Positions 53,180-62,144 are shown, counted from the first letter of the stretch. The stretch is DNA of 64,000 nt from Billgrantia aerodenitrificans (GCF_021404405.1 NZ_JABFTV010000001.1:1-64000); one strand, 5' to 3'. Made by a program: numbers and translations. The notes: generated from the letters alone by a model not told the origin.

Positions 53180-54589
53180 ATGAGCCGACTCTTTTCGACC
53201 CGGCCCGGCGACGATGGCCTGCCGGGTCCCGAGCGACGCCTGGCAGTGCTGGCGCTGATCCTCGGCACGCTGATGGCGGTGGTCGACGTCACCATGGTCA
53301 ACATCGCGCTGCCGTCGATAGCGCGCGATCTACAGATTTCCGATGCCCGCGCGGTGTGGGTCACCAACCTCTACCAGATCGTCTGCGCCGCCTTCCTGCT
53401 GGTATGCGCCTCCTTCAGCGAGATGATCAGCCGCCGGCGCCTCTACGTGGCCGGGCTGTTCCTGTTCGTGTTCGCCTCGCTGGGCGCGGCGCTATCGCGC
53501 AGCCTGGAGTGGCTGCTGCTGTTTCGTGCCCTGCAGGGTCTGGGGGCGGCTGCCACGCTCTCCATCGGGCCGTCGCTCTACCGTTCTATCTTTCCCACCC
53601 GGCTGCTGGGCAGCGCGCTGGGGCTCTCGGCACTGGTGGTAGCGGGTGGCTATGCCGCCGGCCCGGCGCTCGGCGGGCTGATTCTCTCGGTGGCCAACTG
53701 GCCCTGGCTGTTCGCCCTCCACCTGCCCCTGGGGCTCATCTCGCTATGGCTGGCCTGGCGCGCGCTGCCGCGTGAGAAGGGGCGTCGCGGCGGCTTCGAC
53801 GGGCGAGGGGCTCTGGGCTCGGTGATCATGCTGGGCAGCTTCTTCCTGGCCATGGACACCCTGGCCCACGGTGCGCCGCTGTGGCAAGCGCTGGCCTGGC
53901 TGGCCGTGAGCGTGGTGGTGGGCTGGCTGTTCCTGCGCCGCCAGCGCCGGGCCAGTCATCCGCTGCTGCCCCCGCAGCTGTTCCGCGTGGCACGCTTCCG
54001 CCTGGCGGTTTCCGCCTCGGGCCTGGCCTTCGTCGGCCAGGGGCTGGCCTTCGTCGCACTGTCGTTCCTCTATCAGCAGGAGATGGGCTTCTCGCCGCTG
54101 CACACCGCCTGGCTGTTCACACCTTGGCCGCTGGCCATCATGCTGGTAGGGCCGCTGGCCGGCCGCCTGGCCGACCGCGTCAATCCCAGCCTCATGGCCA
54201 GCACCGGGCTGGTGCTGCTAATGCTGGGGCTGGCCTCGCTGGCGCTGCTGCCCGAGGATGCCGGGTTGCTCGACAGCCTGTGGCGAACGGCGCTGTGCGG
54301 CATCGGTTTCGGCCTGTTCCAGCCGCCCAACAACCGCGAGATGATGACCAGCGCGCCGCGCGAGCTCAGCACCAGTGCCTCGGGAGTGCTCAGCACCACG
54401 CGCACCGTGGGGCAGTCTCTCGGCGTGGCCCTGGTAGGCGCCTTCATGGCCGCCAGCGCGCCGGTGCAGATCACGCTATGGGTCGGCTGTCTGGCCTGTC
54501 TGCTGGCGCTCGGTGCCAGCCTGGCACGGATGCCGCTTGCCGGTCAGGCGCTGTCGCAGGTGAAGTCGCCGGACAAGCGAGTACAATGA
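53180..54589 (+). CDS. MFS multidrug efflux transporter, DHA2 family
   Basis: A 469-aa transporter with ~14 membrane helices, consistent with the DHA2 (EmrB/QacA) group. DVTMVNIALPSIARDL is the TM1 signature, FRALQGLGAAATLSIGPSL the motif C region (TM4-5), and GVLSTTRTVGQSLGVAL lies near the end. No EmrA-type partner is adjacent, so it may act alone in proton-driven drug or solute export. Start at 53180 after GGAAACCG. Confidence 0.87.
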   Translation: MSRLFSTRPGDDGLPGPERRLAVLALILGTLMAVVDVTMVNIALPSIARDLQISDARAVWVTNLYQIVCAAFLLVCASFSEMISRRRLYVAGLFLFVFASLGAALSRSLEWLLLFRALQGLGAAATLSIGPSLYRSIFPTRLLGSALGLSALVVAGGYAAGPALGGLILSVANWPWLFALHLPLGLISLWLAWRALPREKGRRGGFDGRGALGSVIMLGSFFLAMDTLAHGAPLWQALAWLAVSVVVGWLFLRRQRRASHPLLPPQLFRVARFRLAVSASGLAFVGQGLAFVALSFLYQQEMGFSPLHTAWLFTPWPLAIMLVGPLAGRLADRVNPSLMASTGLVLLMLGLASLALLPEDAGLLDSLWRTALCGIGFGLFQPPNNREMMTSAPRELSTSASGVLSTTRTVGQSLGVALVGAFMAASAPVQITLWVGCLACLLALGASLARMPLAGQALSQVKSPDKRVQ

Positions 54590-54617
54590 CCCCATGTTTC
54601 ATCATCGAGGAGCCACC

Positions 54618-54926
54618 ATGAGCATTCAGGCCGTCATCGAAGAGAAGCTGCAGGCCCTCGAGCCCACCCACATAGCGGTGGAGAACGAGAGCCATCGACA
54701 TGCCGTTCCGGCCAATTCGGAGACCCACTTCAAGGTCACGGTGGTGTCCGAGCATTTTCAGGGCTTGATGCCGGTGAAGCGCCATCAGCGCCTCTATGCG
54801 CTGTTGGCCGATGAGCTGGCAGGGCCGGTACACGCCCTGGCGCTGCACCTCTATACGCCCCAGGAGTGGGCGTCCCGCGGTGCGGCGCGGCCCGACTCCC
54901 CCGACTGCCGCGGCGCCAGCAAGTGA
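54618..54926 (+). CDS. bolA: BolA-family protein
   Basis: A 102-aa BolA. MSIQAVIEEKLQALEPTHIAVENESHRHAVPANSETHFKV includes the conserved His and ESHRH; the helical region FQGLMPVKRHQRLYALLADEL carries the putative nucleic-acid binding RHQ. BolA proteins act with monothiol glutaredoxins in iron-sulfur trafficking and in stress morphology. RBS GAGGAG. It overlaps the next gene by GTGA. Confidence 0.92.
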   Translation: MSIQAVIEEKLQALEPTHIAVENESHRHAVPANSETHFKVTVVSEHFQGLMPVKRHQRLYALLADELAGPVHALALHLYTPQEWASRGAARPDSPDCRGASK

Positions 54927-55786
54927 CCACCGAACCGCAGCGCCTCCAATATCTGGAGGCGATGGGGCTGACCGCCTGGGTGGCGCGCTACCAGCTACCC
55001 AATGCCCGGCCGACCGAAGCCTGCGAGTGGACGCTGCCCGAGCGGGCGGTGCCCGCGCCGCCCGCTGAGCGGCTGCATGCGCTGCTGGACGAAGCCGAGG
55101 CTGCGCCCCGTCAGGCGCCACCGGCGTCGACGGCAGGCGAAAGTGCACGCCCCAGGCCGCCCCGTCGTGCCCGGCAGCTGCTGGGTATCGAGCCCGAAGG
55201 CGAGACACCTGAGACAGACACTGCCCCGCTCGGCGTGAAAACGGCGAACGCCGATGCACCCAGCCCGGAGACGACGCCCACGATGCCACGGCAGGCGCAG
55301 GAGCCACTGCGCTTCACCCTGCAACTGGCCTGCCTGGCCGGACGCTGGCTGGTGTTCTTGCCGCAGCCGTCGGCGCCGGATGCCGCCCAGAGCGAGCTGC
55401 TGAGCAATGCGCTGAAGGCCGCCGGGATCGACGTTCCCGTGCCGCTGGTCTTCGAGACCTTTCGCTGGCCGCCCATGGAGAACCTGCCGGTCGAGGCCCC
55501 CCTGGAAGAGGCGCGGGAAGGACTTGCTGCTTTCATTGACGGCAGCACGCAGAGGCGCGGATGGTCGCCCGAGCGGGTGCTGATCTTCGGCCGTGACGAG
55601 ACCCTCATGCGGCTGCTGGAGACGAGTGAAGGCGAAGGCCGGGTCGAGCCGCTGGGTCTGCCCGGCTGGCAGGGGCCCGGCCTGGATGAGCTGGAGCAGA
55701 GCGCCGCGGCCAAGCGTTCGCTGTGGCCCACGCTGCTGGCGTGGCGGCAGGCCTGGTCGGTGAAGGACGCCGAGGCCGATGACTGA
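54923..55786 (+). CDS. HolD-like protein (candidate DNA polymerase III psi subunit)
   Basis: A 287-aa protein. The N-terminal ~25 residues (QRLQYLEAMGLTAWVARYQLP) resemble the start of E. coli HolD (LQQLGITQWSLRRP), and the C-terminal AKRSLWPTLLAWRQAW matches its AALWQQICTYEHDF. Between lie a Pro/Ala/Arg-rich disordered linker (~50-125) and a core with RVLIFGRDETLMRLL. It sits just before rimI, as holD does in E. coli. Longer than HolD (137 aa) because of the linker. GTG start overlapping bolA. Assignment is inference. Confidence 0.55.
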   Translation: MTTEPQRLQYLEAMGLTAWVARYQLPNARPTEACEWTLPERAVPAPPAERLHALLDEAEAAPRQAPPASTAGESARPRPPRRARQLLGIEPEGETPETDTAPLGVKTANADAPSPETTPTMPRQAQEPLRFTLQLACLAGRWLVFLPQPSAPDAAQSELLSNALKAAGIDVPVPLVFETFRWPPMENLPVEAPLEEAREGLAAFIDGSTQRRGWSPERVLIFGRDETLMRLLETSEGEGRVEPLGLPGWQGPGLDELEQSAAAKRSLWPTLLAWRQAWSVKDAEADD

Positions 55787-56240
55787 AGGCGAGGTGCGGT
55801 GCCTCTCGCTTGGCGATCTGGAGCGGCTGGCGGCACTGGAACGGCAGCAGCCTCGTCACTGGTCCGCTGGCCAGCTGCAGGCCGCGCTTGAGGATCGCGA
55901 CTGCTGCGTGTTGGGTATCGAGGTCGAGTCGGCGCTCATCGGCCACGCCGTGGTGGCCCGGCTGCCTTTCGAGGCCGAACTGCAGGCCATGCTGGTCGCA
56001 CCCGCCATGCGCCGCCGCGGTCTGGCGGCGGCGCTGCTGGAAGCGGTGGTGGAGCAGTGTCGGCGCTGGGGTAGCGAGAGGCTGTTGCTCGAAGTGCGGG
56101 CGGGTAATGTGGCGGCCATCGCGCTCTATCGGCGTGCCGGCTTCAGCGAAGATGGCCGGCGGCGCGGCTATTACCCGCCCTTGGACGAAGCAGCCGACGC
56201 GGCGCGAGAAGATGCCTTGCTAATGTCGCGCCGCTTGTAA
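55779..56240 (+). CDS. rimI: Ribosomal protein S18 alanine N-acetyltransferase RimI
   Basis: A 153-aa GNAT acetyltransferase. The acetyl-CoA loop reads VAPAMRRRGLAAALLEA, and LLLEVRAGNVAAIALYRRAGFSEDGRRRGYY is the RimI signature. It acetylates the N-terminal Ala of S18. It overlaps the HolD-like gene by 8 bp. Confidence 0.9.
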   Translation: MTEGEVRCLSLGDLERLAALERQQPRHWSAGQLQAALEDRDCCVLGIEVESALIGHAVVARLPFEAELQAMLVAPAMRRRGLAAALLEAVVEQCRRWGSERLLLEVRAGNVAAIALYRRAGFSEDGRRRGYYPPLDEAADAAREDALLMSRRL

Positions 56241-56253
56241 AAGAAGTCAGGTT

Positions 56254-56445
56254 TCAGCTGCGCTCGGTTTCCACTTCGTCGAACTTGCCCAGCAGGGCGG
56301 TCAGACGGCGCTCCCACTCTTCGCGCTCCTGCTTCAGCCGGCTGTTTTCCTCGCGCAGCTCCTCTGCCTCCATTTTCAGCAATTCCAGGGCCTCGACGGC
56401 ACTGGCCACTTTCTGTTCGAGCCGGTTGAAGAGTTCGGTGCTCAT
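56254..56445 (-). CDS. zapB: ZapB-like cell division protein (TIGR02449 type)
   Basis: A 63-aa all-helical coiled coil (FNRLEQKVASAVEALELLKMEAEELREENSRLKQ with heptad Leu spacing), typical of ZapB and related small proteins. ZapB supports the Z ring through ZapA. RBS AGGAGAACACG. Convergent with rimI, 13 bp apart. Confidence 0.8.
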   Translation of the reverse strand: MSTELFNRLEQKVASAVEALELLKMEAEELREENSRLKQEREEWERRLTALLGKFDEVETERS

Positions 56446-56562
56446 CGTGTTCTCCTGAAATAGGTCCTGGCGGGGCGGGCCCTTGCCCGCACTGAATCCG
56501 TTGCGCAGCGTAACGCCGAGGGCCGAGGCTCGGCAAGCGTAGCCGAACGGCGACGCAGGTCC

Positions 56563-57195
56563 TCAGGCGCCGGGCTTCGCCTGGCGTCGGTAGAGCCGGC
56601 CGGTGCTGTCGCCGGCGCGTACTTCGCGATGCAGCGCCCAGCTCTCGGGGACCTCGATGTCGAGGCCCGTTTCGGCCTCCAGATAGATCCACGCATCCGC
56701 CATGAGCCAGCCCTGCTCCAGCCGTTCAACGCAGGGGGGCGCCAGGCCTTGGCGGAAGGGCGGGTCGAGAAAGACCAGCGAGAAGGGGCCGAGGCCGGTC
56801 GGGCCGGCGGCGAGCAGCTCGAGGGCATCGGCGCACCGCACCGTGCCTCGTTCGCCGACGCCCAGGGTTTGCAGGTTGTCGCCGAGGGCCTGGGCAACCC
56901 GGGCGTCACGCTCGACGAACAGCGCCTCGGACGCGCCACGGGAGAGTGCCTCCAGGCCTAGTGCGCCGGTACCGGCGAACAGGTCCAGTACCCGTGCTCC
57001 CGGGGTGGCGGCCGTCAACCAGTTGAACAGCGTCTCCCGCACCCGGTCGGGGGTGGGACGCAGCCCGGGGCTGTCGAGCACCGGCAGTAGCCGGCGACGA
57101 AACTCGCCGCCGATGATGCGCAGGCGTCCGCCGCCCTTGGGCGAGTGGGCGCCGGAGCGGGGGTGGGGGCGGGTAGGAGTGCGGCGTCGGGTCAT
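56563..57195 (-). CDS. rsmD: 16S rRNA (guanine-966-N2)-methyltransferase RsmD
   Basis: A 210-aa SAM methyltransferase. LRIIGGEFRRRLLPV and LRPTPDRVRETLFNWL are RsmD hallmarks, VLDLFAGTGALGLEALSRGA is motif I, and LVFLDPPFRQG is motif IV. It methylates G966 of 16S rRNA. Divergent from ftsY, the classic order in gammaproteobacteria. Confidence 0.94.
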   Translation of the reverse strand: MTRRRTPTRPHPRSGAHSPKGGGRLRIIGGEFRRRLLPVLDSPGLRPTPDRVRETLFNWLTAATPGARVLDLFAGTGALGLEALSRGASEALFVERDARVAQALGDNLQTLGVGERGTVRCADALELLAAGPTGLGPFSLVFLDPPFRQGLAPPCVERLEQGWLMADAWIYLEAETGLDIEVPESWALHREVRAGDSTGRLYRRQAKPGA

Positions 57196-57285
57196 GGGGG
57201 CGAATTGTACCCGTCGCCTTGTCCACAGTCATGATGCGCGGTGTTAGGATGTAGCGATCATTCACCCGTGAGGCTGAATTCCCCC

Positions 57286-58683
57286 ATGTTCGGTTTTTTC
57301 AAGCGCAAGAAGCAGCAGGAACAGCAGCAGGAAGAACAGCAGGATCGACGGCCGACGCAGCCCGAAGAAGAGGAAGCGGGCGAGGGGCAAACCGCCGAGG
57401 AAGCGCCAACAGACGCCACGGCTGACGAGACGGTCAGCCAAACGGCGCCTGCCGAGCCGGACGTGGTCGATGCCCCGCGCGCCGATGAGCGTGCCATGGC
57501 CGGCCCCGCAGCGGACGAGGCGCGCGAGCACACCGAGGCGTTCGGCGAGGTCGACCGGGAAGAGGAGAACGAGGTGCTGCGCGCTGAGGCGCTGGCTCCC
57601 GAACCCGAACCTGAGCCTGAGCCCGAGCCCGAGCCGGCACCTCAAACGACAGCTGGGCCTGAGCCGGAACCTCAGCCTGAGCCCGAACCGGAGCCCGTGC
57701 GCACGCCGCTGCAGGAGAAGCCGGTGGCCGAGAAGCAGGGCTGGTTCGCGCGCATTCGTTCCGGCCTGGGCAAGACCCGCGCCAACCTCACCGAGGGCAT
57801 CGCCGGGCTGTTCCTGGGCAAGAAGCAGATCGACGACGAGCTGATCGAGGATCTCGAGACACAGCTGTTGATGGCCGACGTGGGCATCGAGGCCACCACC
57901 GAGATCATCGACCGCCTGACCGAGCGCGTCTCGCGCAAGGAGCTCAAGGACCCCCAGGCGCTCTATCGTGCCCTGCAGGACGAGCTCGCCACGATGCTCG
58001 ATGCCGTGGCCAAGCCGCTGGCGCTGCCGGCCAAGGGCGAAGGCCCCTTCGTGATCCTGGTGGTGGGTGTGAACGGCGTGGGCAAGACCACCACCATCGG
58101 CAAGCTGACCCAGCGCTTTCAGCGCGAGGGGCGCAGCGTGATGCTGGCCGCCGGCGACACCTTCCGTGCCGCGGCGGTGGAGCAGCTCAAGGTGTGGGGC
58201 GAGCGCAACAAGGTGCCGGTGATCGCCCAGCACACCGGTGCCGACAGCGCCTCGGTGATCTACGACGCCGTGGCTGCGGCCAAGGCGCGCAAGATCGACG
58301 TGCTGATTGCCGATACCGCCGGCCGGCTGCACAACAAGGGGCATCTCATGGAGGAGCTCAAGAAGGTGCACCGGGTGATGGGCAAGCTCGACGATACCGC
58401 TCCCCACGAGGTGATGCTGGTGCTCGACGCCGGCACCGGCCAGAACGCGCTTTCCCAGGCCAGTACCTTCAACGAGGCGGTGCCGGTCACCGGCATCACC
58501 CTGACCAAGCTCGACGGCACCGCCAAGGGCGGCATCATCTTCGCCCTGGCCAAGCAGCTCGGTACGCCGATCCGCTTCATCGGCGTGGGTGAAAGCCTGG
58601 ATGACCTGCGTCCCTTCGAGGCCCGCGACTTCGTCGACGCGCTCTTCGATCAGGGCGATGAGGGAGCCGCCGCCTCGTCATGA
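57286..58683 (+). CDS. ftsY: Signal recognition particle receptor FtsY
   Basis: A 465-aa SRP receptor GTPase. The N-terminal MFGFFKRKK and Gln/Glu-rich acidic region is followed by a Glu-Pro repeat (~103-140), and the NG domain from WFARIRSGLGKTR has GVNGVGKTTTIGKL, DTAGRLHNK, and TKLDGTAKGG. It receives Ffh-bound ribosomes at the membrane. The ATG at 57286 gives the MFGFFKRKK start; an upstream ATG at 57241 is not supported. Overlaps ftsE by ATGA. Confidence 0.96.
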   Translation: MFGFFKRKKQQEQQQEEQQDRRPTQPEEEEAGEGQTAEEAPTDATADETVSQTAPAEPDVVDAPRADERAMAGPAADEAREHTEAFGEVDREEENEVLRAEALAPEPEPEPEPEPEPAPQTTAGPEPEPQPEPEPEPVRTPLQEKPVAEKQGWFARIRSGLGKTRANLTEGIAGLFLGKKQIDDELIEDLETQLLMADVGIEATTEIIDRLTERVSRKELKDPQALYRALQDELATMLDAVAKPLALPAKGEGPFVILVVGVNGVGKTTTIGKLTQRFQREGRSVMLAAGDTFRAAAVEQLKVWGERNKVPVIAQHTGADSASVIYDAVAAAKARKIDVLIADTAGRLHNKGHLMEELKKVHRVMGKLDDTAPHEVMLVLDAGTGQNALSQASTFNEAVPVTGITLTKLDGTAKGGIIFALAKQLGTPIRFIGVGESLDDLRPFEARDFVDALFDQGDEGAAASS

Positions 58684-59348
58684 TCCTTTTCGAGCATGTG
58701 GGGAAGCGCTACGGCGGACGTTTCGAGGCGCTGGCCAATATCGATTTTCGCGTAGAGCGCGGCGAGATGGTCTTTCTCACCGGCCATTCGGGCGCCGGCA
58801 AGAGCTCGCTGCTGCGCCTCATCATGCTGCTCGAGCGGCCGACCCGCGGCCGGGTGCTGGTTGCCGGTCACGACATCGGCCGTCTGCATCCCAGCCAGGT
58901 GCCGTTCTATCGCCGCCAGATCGGCGTGGTGTTCCAGGATCACCAACTGCTGCACGACCGCTCCATCTTCCACAACGTGGCGCTGCCGCTGGAGATCCGT
59001 GGCTTCGAGCCGCGCGAGGCGGCGCGGCGAGTGCGGGCGGCGCTGGACAAGGTGGGCCTGCTGCATCGCGAGAAGGCGCTGCCCATCGAGCTTTCCGGCG
59101 GTGAGCAGCAGCGCGTGGGCATCGCCCGGGCGGTGGTCTGCAAGCCTTCACTGCTGCTGGCCGACGAGCCTACCGGCAACCTCGACCCGCAGCTCTCGGC
59201 CGACATCATGGCACTATTCGAGGACTTCAATCGTATCGGCACCACGGTGATGATCGCCAGCCACGACCTGGCGCTGATCGCCCGCCTGCGGCATCGCGTG
59301 CTGCGCCTGCGTGAAGGCCGCCTGGTGGCCGACGAGGAGGCCGCATGA
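58680..59348 (+). CDS. ftsE: Cell division ATP-binding protein FtsE
   Basis: A 222-aa ABC ATPase. Walker A GHSGAGKSS, signature LSGGEQQRVGIARA, Walker B LLLADEPTGNLD, and ASHDLALI. With FtsX it controls septal cell wall hydrolysis through EnvC/amidases. It overlaps both ftsY and ftsX by 4 bp, so ftsYEX is coupled. Confidence 0.96.
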   Translation: MILFEHVGKRYGGRFEALANIDFRVERGEMVFLTGHSGAGKSSLLRLIMLLERPTRGRVLVAGHDIGRLHPSQVPFYRRQIGVVFQDHQLLHDRSIFHNVALPLEIRGFEPREAARRVRAALDKVGLLHREKALPIELSGGEQQRVGIARAVVCKPSLLLADEPTGNLDPQLSADIMALFEDFNRIGTTVMIASHDLALIARLRHRVLRLREGRLVADEEAA

Positions 59349-60349
59349 GCCCTCAGCCGCGAGAAGGCGGTGCGAGCCGCCGCCAGCCGCCTGCGCCGCC
59401 GCGCGGCGCCCGTACCCAGCGCACCCGCTCCTCGAGCCGCTTCCGCGGCTGGCTGCGTCACCATCGCGCCATGTGCCTCGACAGCGCCCGGCGCCTGCTG
59501 CGTGCTCCCATCGGCAGTCTGCTGACCATGCTGGCCATCGCCATTGCCCTGGTGCTGCCGGCGGCGCTGTGGCTGGCGCTGGACAGCGCGCGTCTGCTCG
59601 ATGCCGAGCTGGAGGAGAGCGCTACCTTGACCGTCTACCTCGAGCATCAGGTCGACGAGGGCCAGGCCGGGCGCATCGACGAGGCGGTGGAAGCCCACGA
59701 GGGGGTATCGCGTACCCGGCTGATCAGCGCCGCCGAGGGCATGGCCGAGTTTCAGCAGGCGCTGGGACTGGCCGACGCCCTGGGCCGGCTCGAGGACAAC
59801 CCGCTGCCGGCCAGTATCGTGGTGGTGCCGGTGGACCCGGCTCCCGAGGCCGTGCGGCAACTGGCCGGAGAGCTCGAGGCGCTGAGTGGCGTCGACGAAG
59901 TGCGCCTCGACCTGGCCTGGCTCGAGAGGCTGCGCCACTTGGCCGAGCTGGGCAGCCGCCTGGCGCTGGCGCTGGCGGTGCTGTTCGGCCTGGGCGTGCT
60001 GCTGGTGGTGGGCAACACCATTCGCCTGGCGGTGGAGAGCCGTCGCCAGGAGATCGAGGTGGTGATGCTGATCGGCGCCACCCACGGCTTCGTGCGCCGG
60101 CCGTTTCTCTACAGCGGGGCCTGGTACGGCCTCGGCGGCGGTCTGCTCGCCTGGGGGCTGCTGGCGCTGGGCAATCAGTGGCTGGCGCTGCCGGTCAGTG
60201 CGCTGGCAGCCAGCTACGGCGCCACCTTCACGCTTCCGCAGTTGGGGCCGGAGGGCTCGGCAACGCTGCTGTTGTGCAGTACACTACTGGGCTGGCTGGG
60301 TGCCTGGATCGCCGTGAGCCGCCACCTCGCGGAGGTTCGGCCGCGGTAA
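59345..60349 (+). CDS. ftsX: Cell division protein FtsX
   Basis: A 334-aa permease-like partner of FtsE: a basic, Pro/Arg-rich cytoplasmic N-terminus (~1-45), TM1 (LLTMLAIAIALVLPAALWLAL), a periplasmic domain (~85-200), and three C-terminal helices with the FtsX motif RRQEIEVVMLIGATHGFVRRPF. The final residues EVRPR and stop codon are the first copy of a tandem repeat that runs on into the intergenic region. Confidence 0.95.
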   Translation: MSPQPREGGASRRQPPAPPRGARTQRTRSSSRFRGWLRHHRAMCLDSARRLLRAPIGSLLTMLAIAIALVLPAALWLALDSARLLDAELEESATLTVYLEHQVDEGQAGRIDEAVEAHEGVSRTRLISAAEGMAEFQQALGLADALGRLEDNPLPASIVVVPVDPAPEAVRQLAGELEALSGVDEVRLDLAWLERLRHLAELGSRLALALAVLFGLGVLLVVGNTIRLAVESRRQEIEVVMLIGATHGFVRRPFLYSGAWYGLGGGLLAWGLLALGNQWLALPVSALAASYGATFTLPQLGPEGSATLLLCSTLLGWLGAWIAVSRHLAEVRPR

Positions 60350-60423
60350 AGAGCAGAGGTTCGGCCGCGATAAAGAGCGGAGGTTCGGCCGCGATAGAGC
60401 AGAGGTTCGGTCGCGGTAAAAGG
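60332..60423. repeat. Four tandem 22-24-bp repeats copying the ftsX end
   Basis: Copies at 60332-60355, 60356-60379, 60380-60401 and 60402-60423, each GAGGTTCGGCCGCG(G/A)TAA(A)-like plus a short tail GAGCA/GAGCG. The first copy is the actual end of ftsX, EVRPR-stop. So the gene end has been tandemly duplicated into the ftsX-rpoH spacer. Confidence 0.88.
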
Positions 60424-60559
60424 CCGCAGGGCCGAGGCCGCGCTAGCGACCGCGCCCAGCATCTGCCACGCTGTCGGCAGACAAGGGAACGTTATCGGCT
60501 TTTGCCCGTCTAAACGGGCGATTGAAGCGTATATTAGGTTTTCAAGGAGACAACCTGCA

Positions 60560-61426
60560 ATGAGCACCAGTCTTCTGCCGGTGGGTCACCTCTCTCCGGG
60601 ACATGACCTGAACGGGTACATCCAGGCGGTCAACGGCATTCCCATGCTCACCGCCGAGGAAGAGCGCGAGCTGGCCTTCCGCCTTCACGACGAAGGCGAT
60701 CTGGAGGCGGCGCGTCGTCTGGTGTTGTCGCATCTGCGTTTCGTGGTGCACATCGCCCGCAGCTACTCCGGCTACGGTCTGCCTCAGGCCGACCTGATCC
60801 AGGAGGGCAACGTGGGCCTGATGAAGGCCGTCAAGCGCTTCGACCCCAATCAGGGCGTGCGCCTGGTTTCCTTCGCCGTGCACTGGATCAAGGCCGAGAT
60901 TCACGAGTTCGTGCTGCGCAACTGGCGCATCGTCAAGATCGCCACCACCAAGGCCCAGCGCAAGCTGTTCTTCAACCTGCGCAGCGCCAAGAAGCGCCTG
61001 GCCTGGCTCAACAACGACGAAGTCGACGCGATCGCCCGCGACCTCGACGTAAAGCCCGAGGTGGTGCGCGAGATGGAAGGTCGCCTGGCGGCCCACGATG
61101 CCGGCTTCGACGCCTCGCCCAGCGAGGACGAGGATTCCGCCTATCAGGCGCCGGTGCATTACCTCGACGATGACGGCTCCGATCCTGCCGTGCAGCTCGA
61201 GGACAGCGACTGGGAAGACGACGCCAACCGGCGTCTGAAGATGGCGCTGGAGGCGTTGGACGAGCGCTCGCGGGATATTCTGCAGCAGCGCTGGCTGGCC
61301 GACGACAAGGCCACCCTGCATGAATTGGCCGATGTCTACGGCGTCTCCGCCGAGCGTATTCGCCAGCTCGAGAAGAACGCCATGAAGAAGATCCGCCAGC
61401 AGTTGGGCGACACCCTGGCCGCCTGA
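60560..61426 (+). CDS. rpoH: RNA polymerase heat-shock sigma factor RpoH (sigma-32)
   Basis: A 288-aa sigma factor. Region 2 reads [39 protein letters not shown], the RpoH box [15 protein letters not shown] separates it from other sigmas, and region 4 ends [25 protein letters not shown]. It drives chaperone and protease genes. Placement after ftsYEX is standard. RBS AAGGAG, ATG at 60560. The hairpin GCCCGT ctaa ACGGGC (60504-60519) lies in its leader region. Confidence 0.96.
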   Translation: MSTSLLPVGHLSPGHDLNGYIQAVNGIPMLTAEEERELAFRLHDEGDLEAARRLVLSHLRFVVHIARSYSGYGLPQADLIQEGNVGLMKAVKRFDPNQGVRLVSFAVHWIKAEIHEFVLRNWRIVKIATTKAQRKLFFNLRSAKKRLAWLNNDEVDAIARDLDVKPEVVREMEGRLAAHDAGFDASPSEDEDSAYQAPVHYLDDDGSDPAVQLEDSDWEDDANRRLKMALEALDERSRDILQQRWLADDKATLHELADVYGVSAERIRQLEKNAMKKIRQQLGDTLAA

Positions 61427-61470
61427 CGCGGTGGCCTGCTTCCAGCGAACTCTGCTGAGGACATGAACAG

Positions 61471-61499
61471 CGAAGCCCCGACCAGTGGTCGGGGCTTCG
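61471..61499. terminator. Bidirectional terminator between rpoH and slmA
   Basis: CGAAGCCCCGACC and GGTCGGGGCTTCG form a 13-bp perfect stem with a 3-nt loop, between rpoH and the opposing slmA. It can terminate both transcripts; the T content is modest. Confidence 0.8.
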
Positions 61500-61500
61500 T

Positions 61501-61534
61501 CGTTGGTGTGGCCTAGTCGTTGGCGTGGCCTAGG
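61501..61534. repeat. 17-bp tandem duplication at the slmA end
   Basis: CGTTGGTGTGGCCTAGT (61501-61517) and CGTTGGCGTGGCCTAGG (61518-61534) are adjacent near-copies. On the minus strand the second includes the slmA stop codon, TAG at 61532-61530. Two differing positions. Confidence 0.8.
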
Positions 61535-62144
61535 CGCTCTGGGTAAGCGGTTCGCGCATCAACTGCGCCGAGAGCAGCGCCCACTGGTCGTCCCAGTGCT
61601 CGGTGGGTCGGCGCTGGAAGTCGCTGCGCACGTACTGCGAGATGCGCCCCTCGGCTACGGCGATCAACAGGTTGGCGGTGGCCGATACCGGCAGCACGGT
61701 ACGTCGTCTTTCGCGCAGTTCGGCCTCGCGCAGCACCTGCTTGAGCTGGGTCTCCACGCGTTCGAAGAGCTGGTGGATGCGCAGTCGCAGCCTGGCGGTC
61801 TCGCCGGTCAGGACGTCGCCTTCCAGCAGGCGCGAGAGCCCCGGGTTCTTCTCGGCGAAGGCCAACAGCAGGATGAGGATCTGGCCGCAGCGCGGTACCG
61901 CCTCGTGCACCTCTTCGAGAATGCGCGAGATACGCTCGAACAGGGTCTCCTCGATGAACGAGATCAACCCCTCGAACATGCGCGCCTTGCTCGGGAAGTG
62001 GCGATAGAGGGCGGCTTCGGAGACGCCCACCTGGCGCGCCAGCGCCGCGATGGTGATGCGTTTGCCGCTGTCTTCTTCCAGCATCAGGGCGAGCGCCTGC
62101 AGGATCTGCTCGCGCCGGCTGGTGATCTGTGTAGCCTGCGTCAT
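61530..62144 (-). CDS. slmA: Nucleoid occlusion factor SlmA
   Basis: A 204-aa TetR-fold DNA-binding protein that blocks FtsZ rings over the nucleoid. The HTH reads ITIAALARQVGVSEAALYRHFPSKARMFEGL, followed by FIEETLFERISRILEE and the C-terminal FQRRPTEHWDDQWALL. Length and sequence fit SlmA. Start at 62144, with AGAAG upstream (weak). Downstream of argB on the same strand, as is usual in gammaproteobacteria near dut-coaBC-argB. Confidence 0.92.
   Translation of the reverse strand: MTQATQITSRREQILQALALMLEEDSGKRITIAALARQVGVSEAALYRHFPSKARMFEGLISFIEETLFERISRILEEVHEAVPRCGQILILLLAFAEKNPGLSRLLEGDVLTGETARLRLRIHQLFERVETQLKQVLREAELRERRRTVLPVSATANLLIAVAEGRISQYVRSDFQRRPTEHWDDQWALLSAQLMREPLTQSA

Noticed and set aside
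60332..60423. CRISPR-like array after ftsX
   Set aside because: The units abut with no unique spacers and derive from the ftsX end; no cas genes are present.
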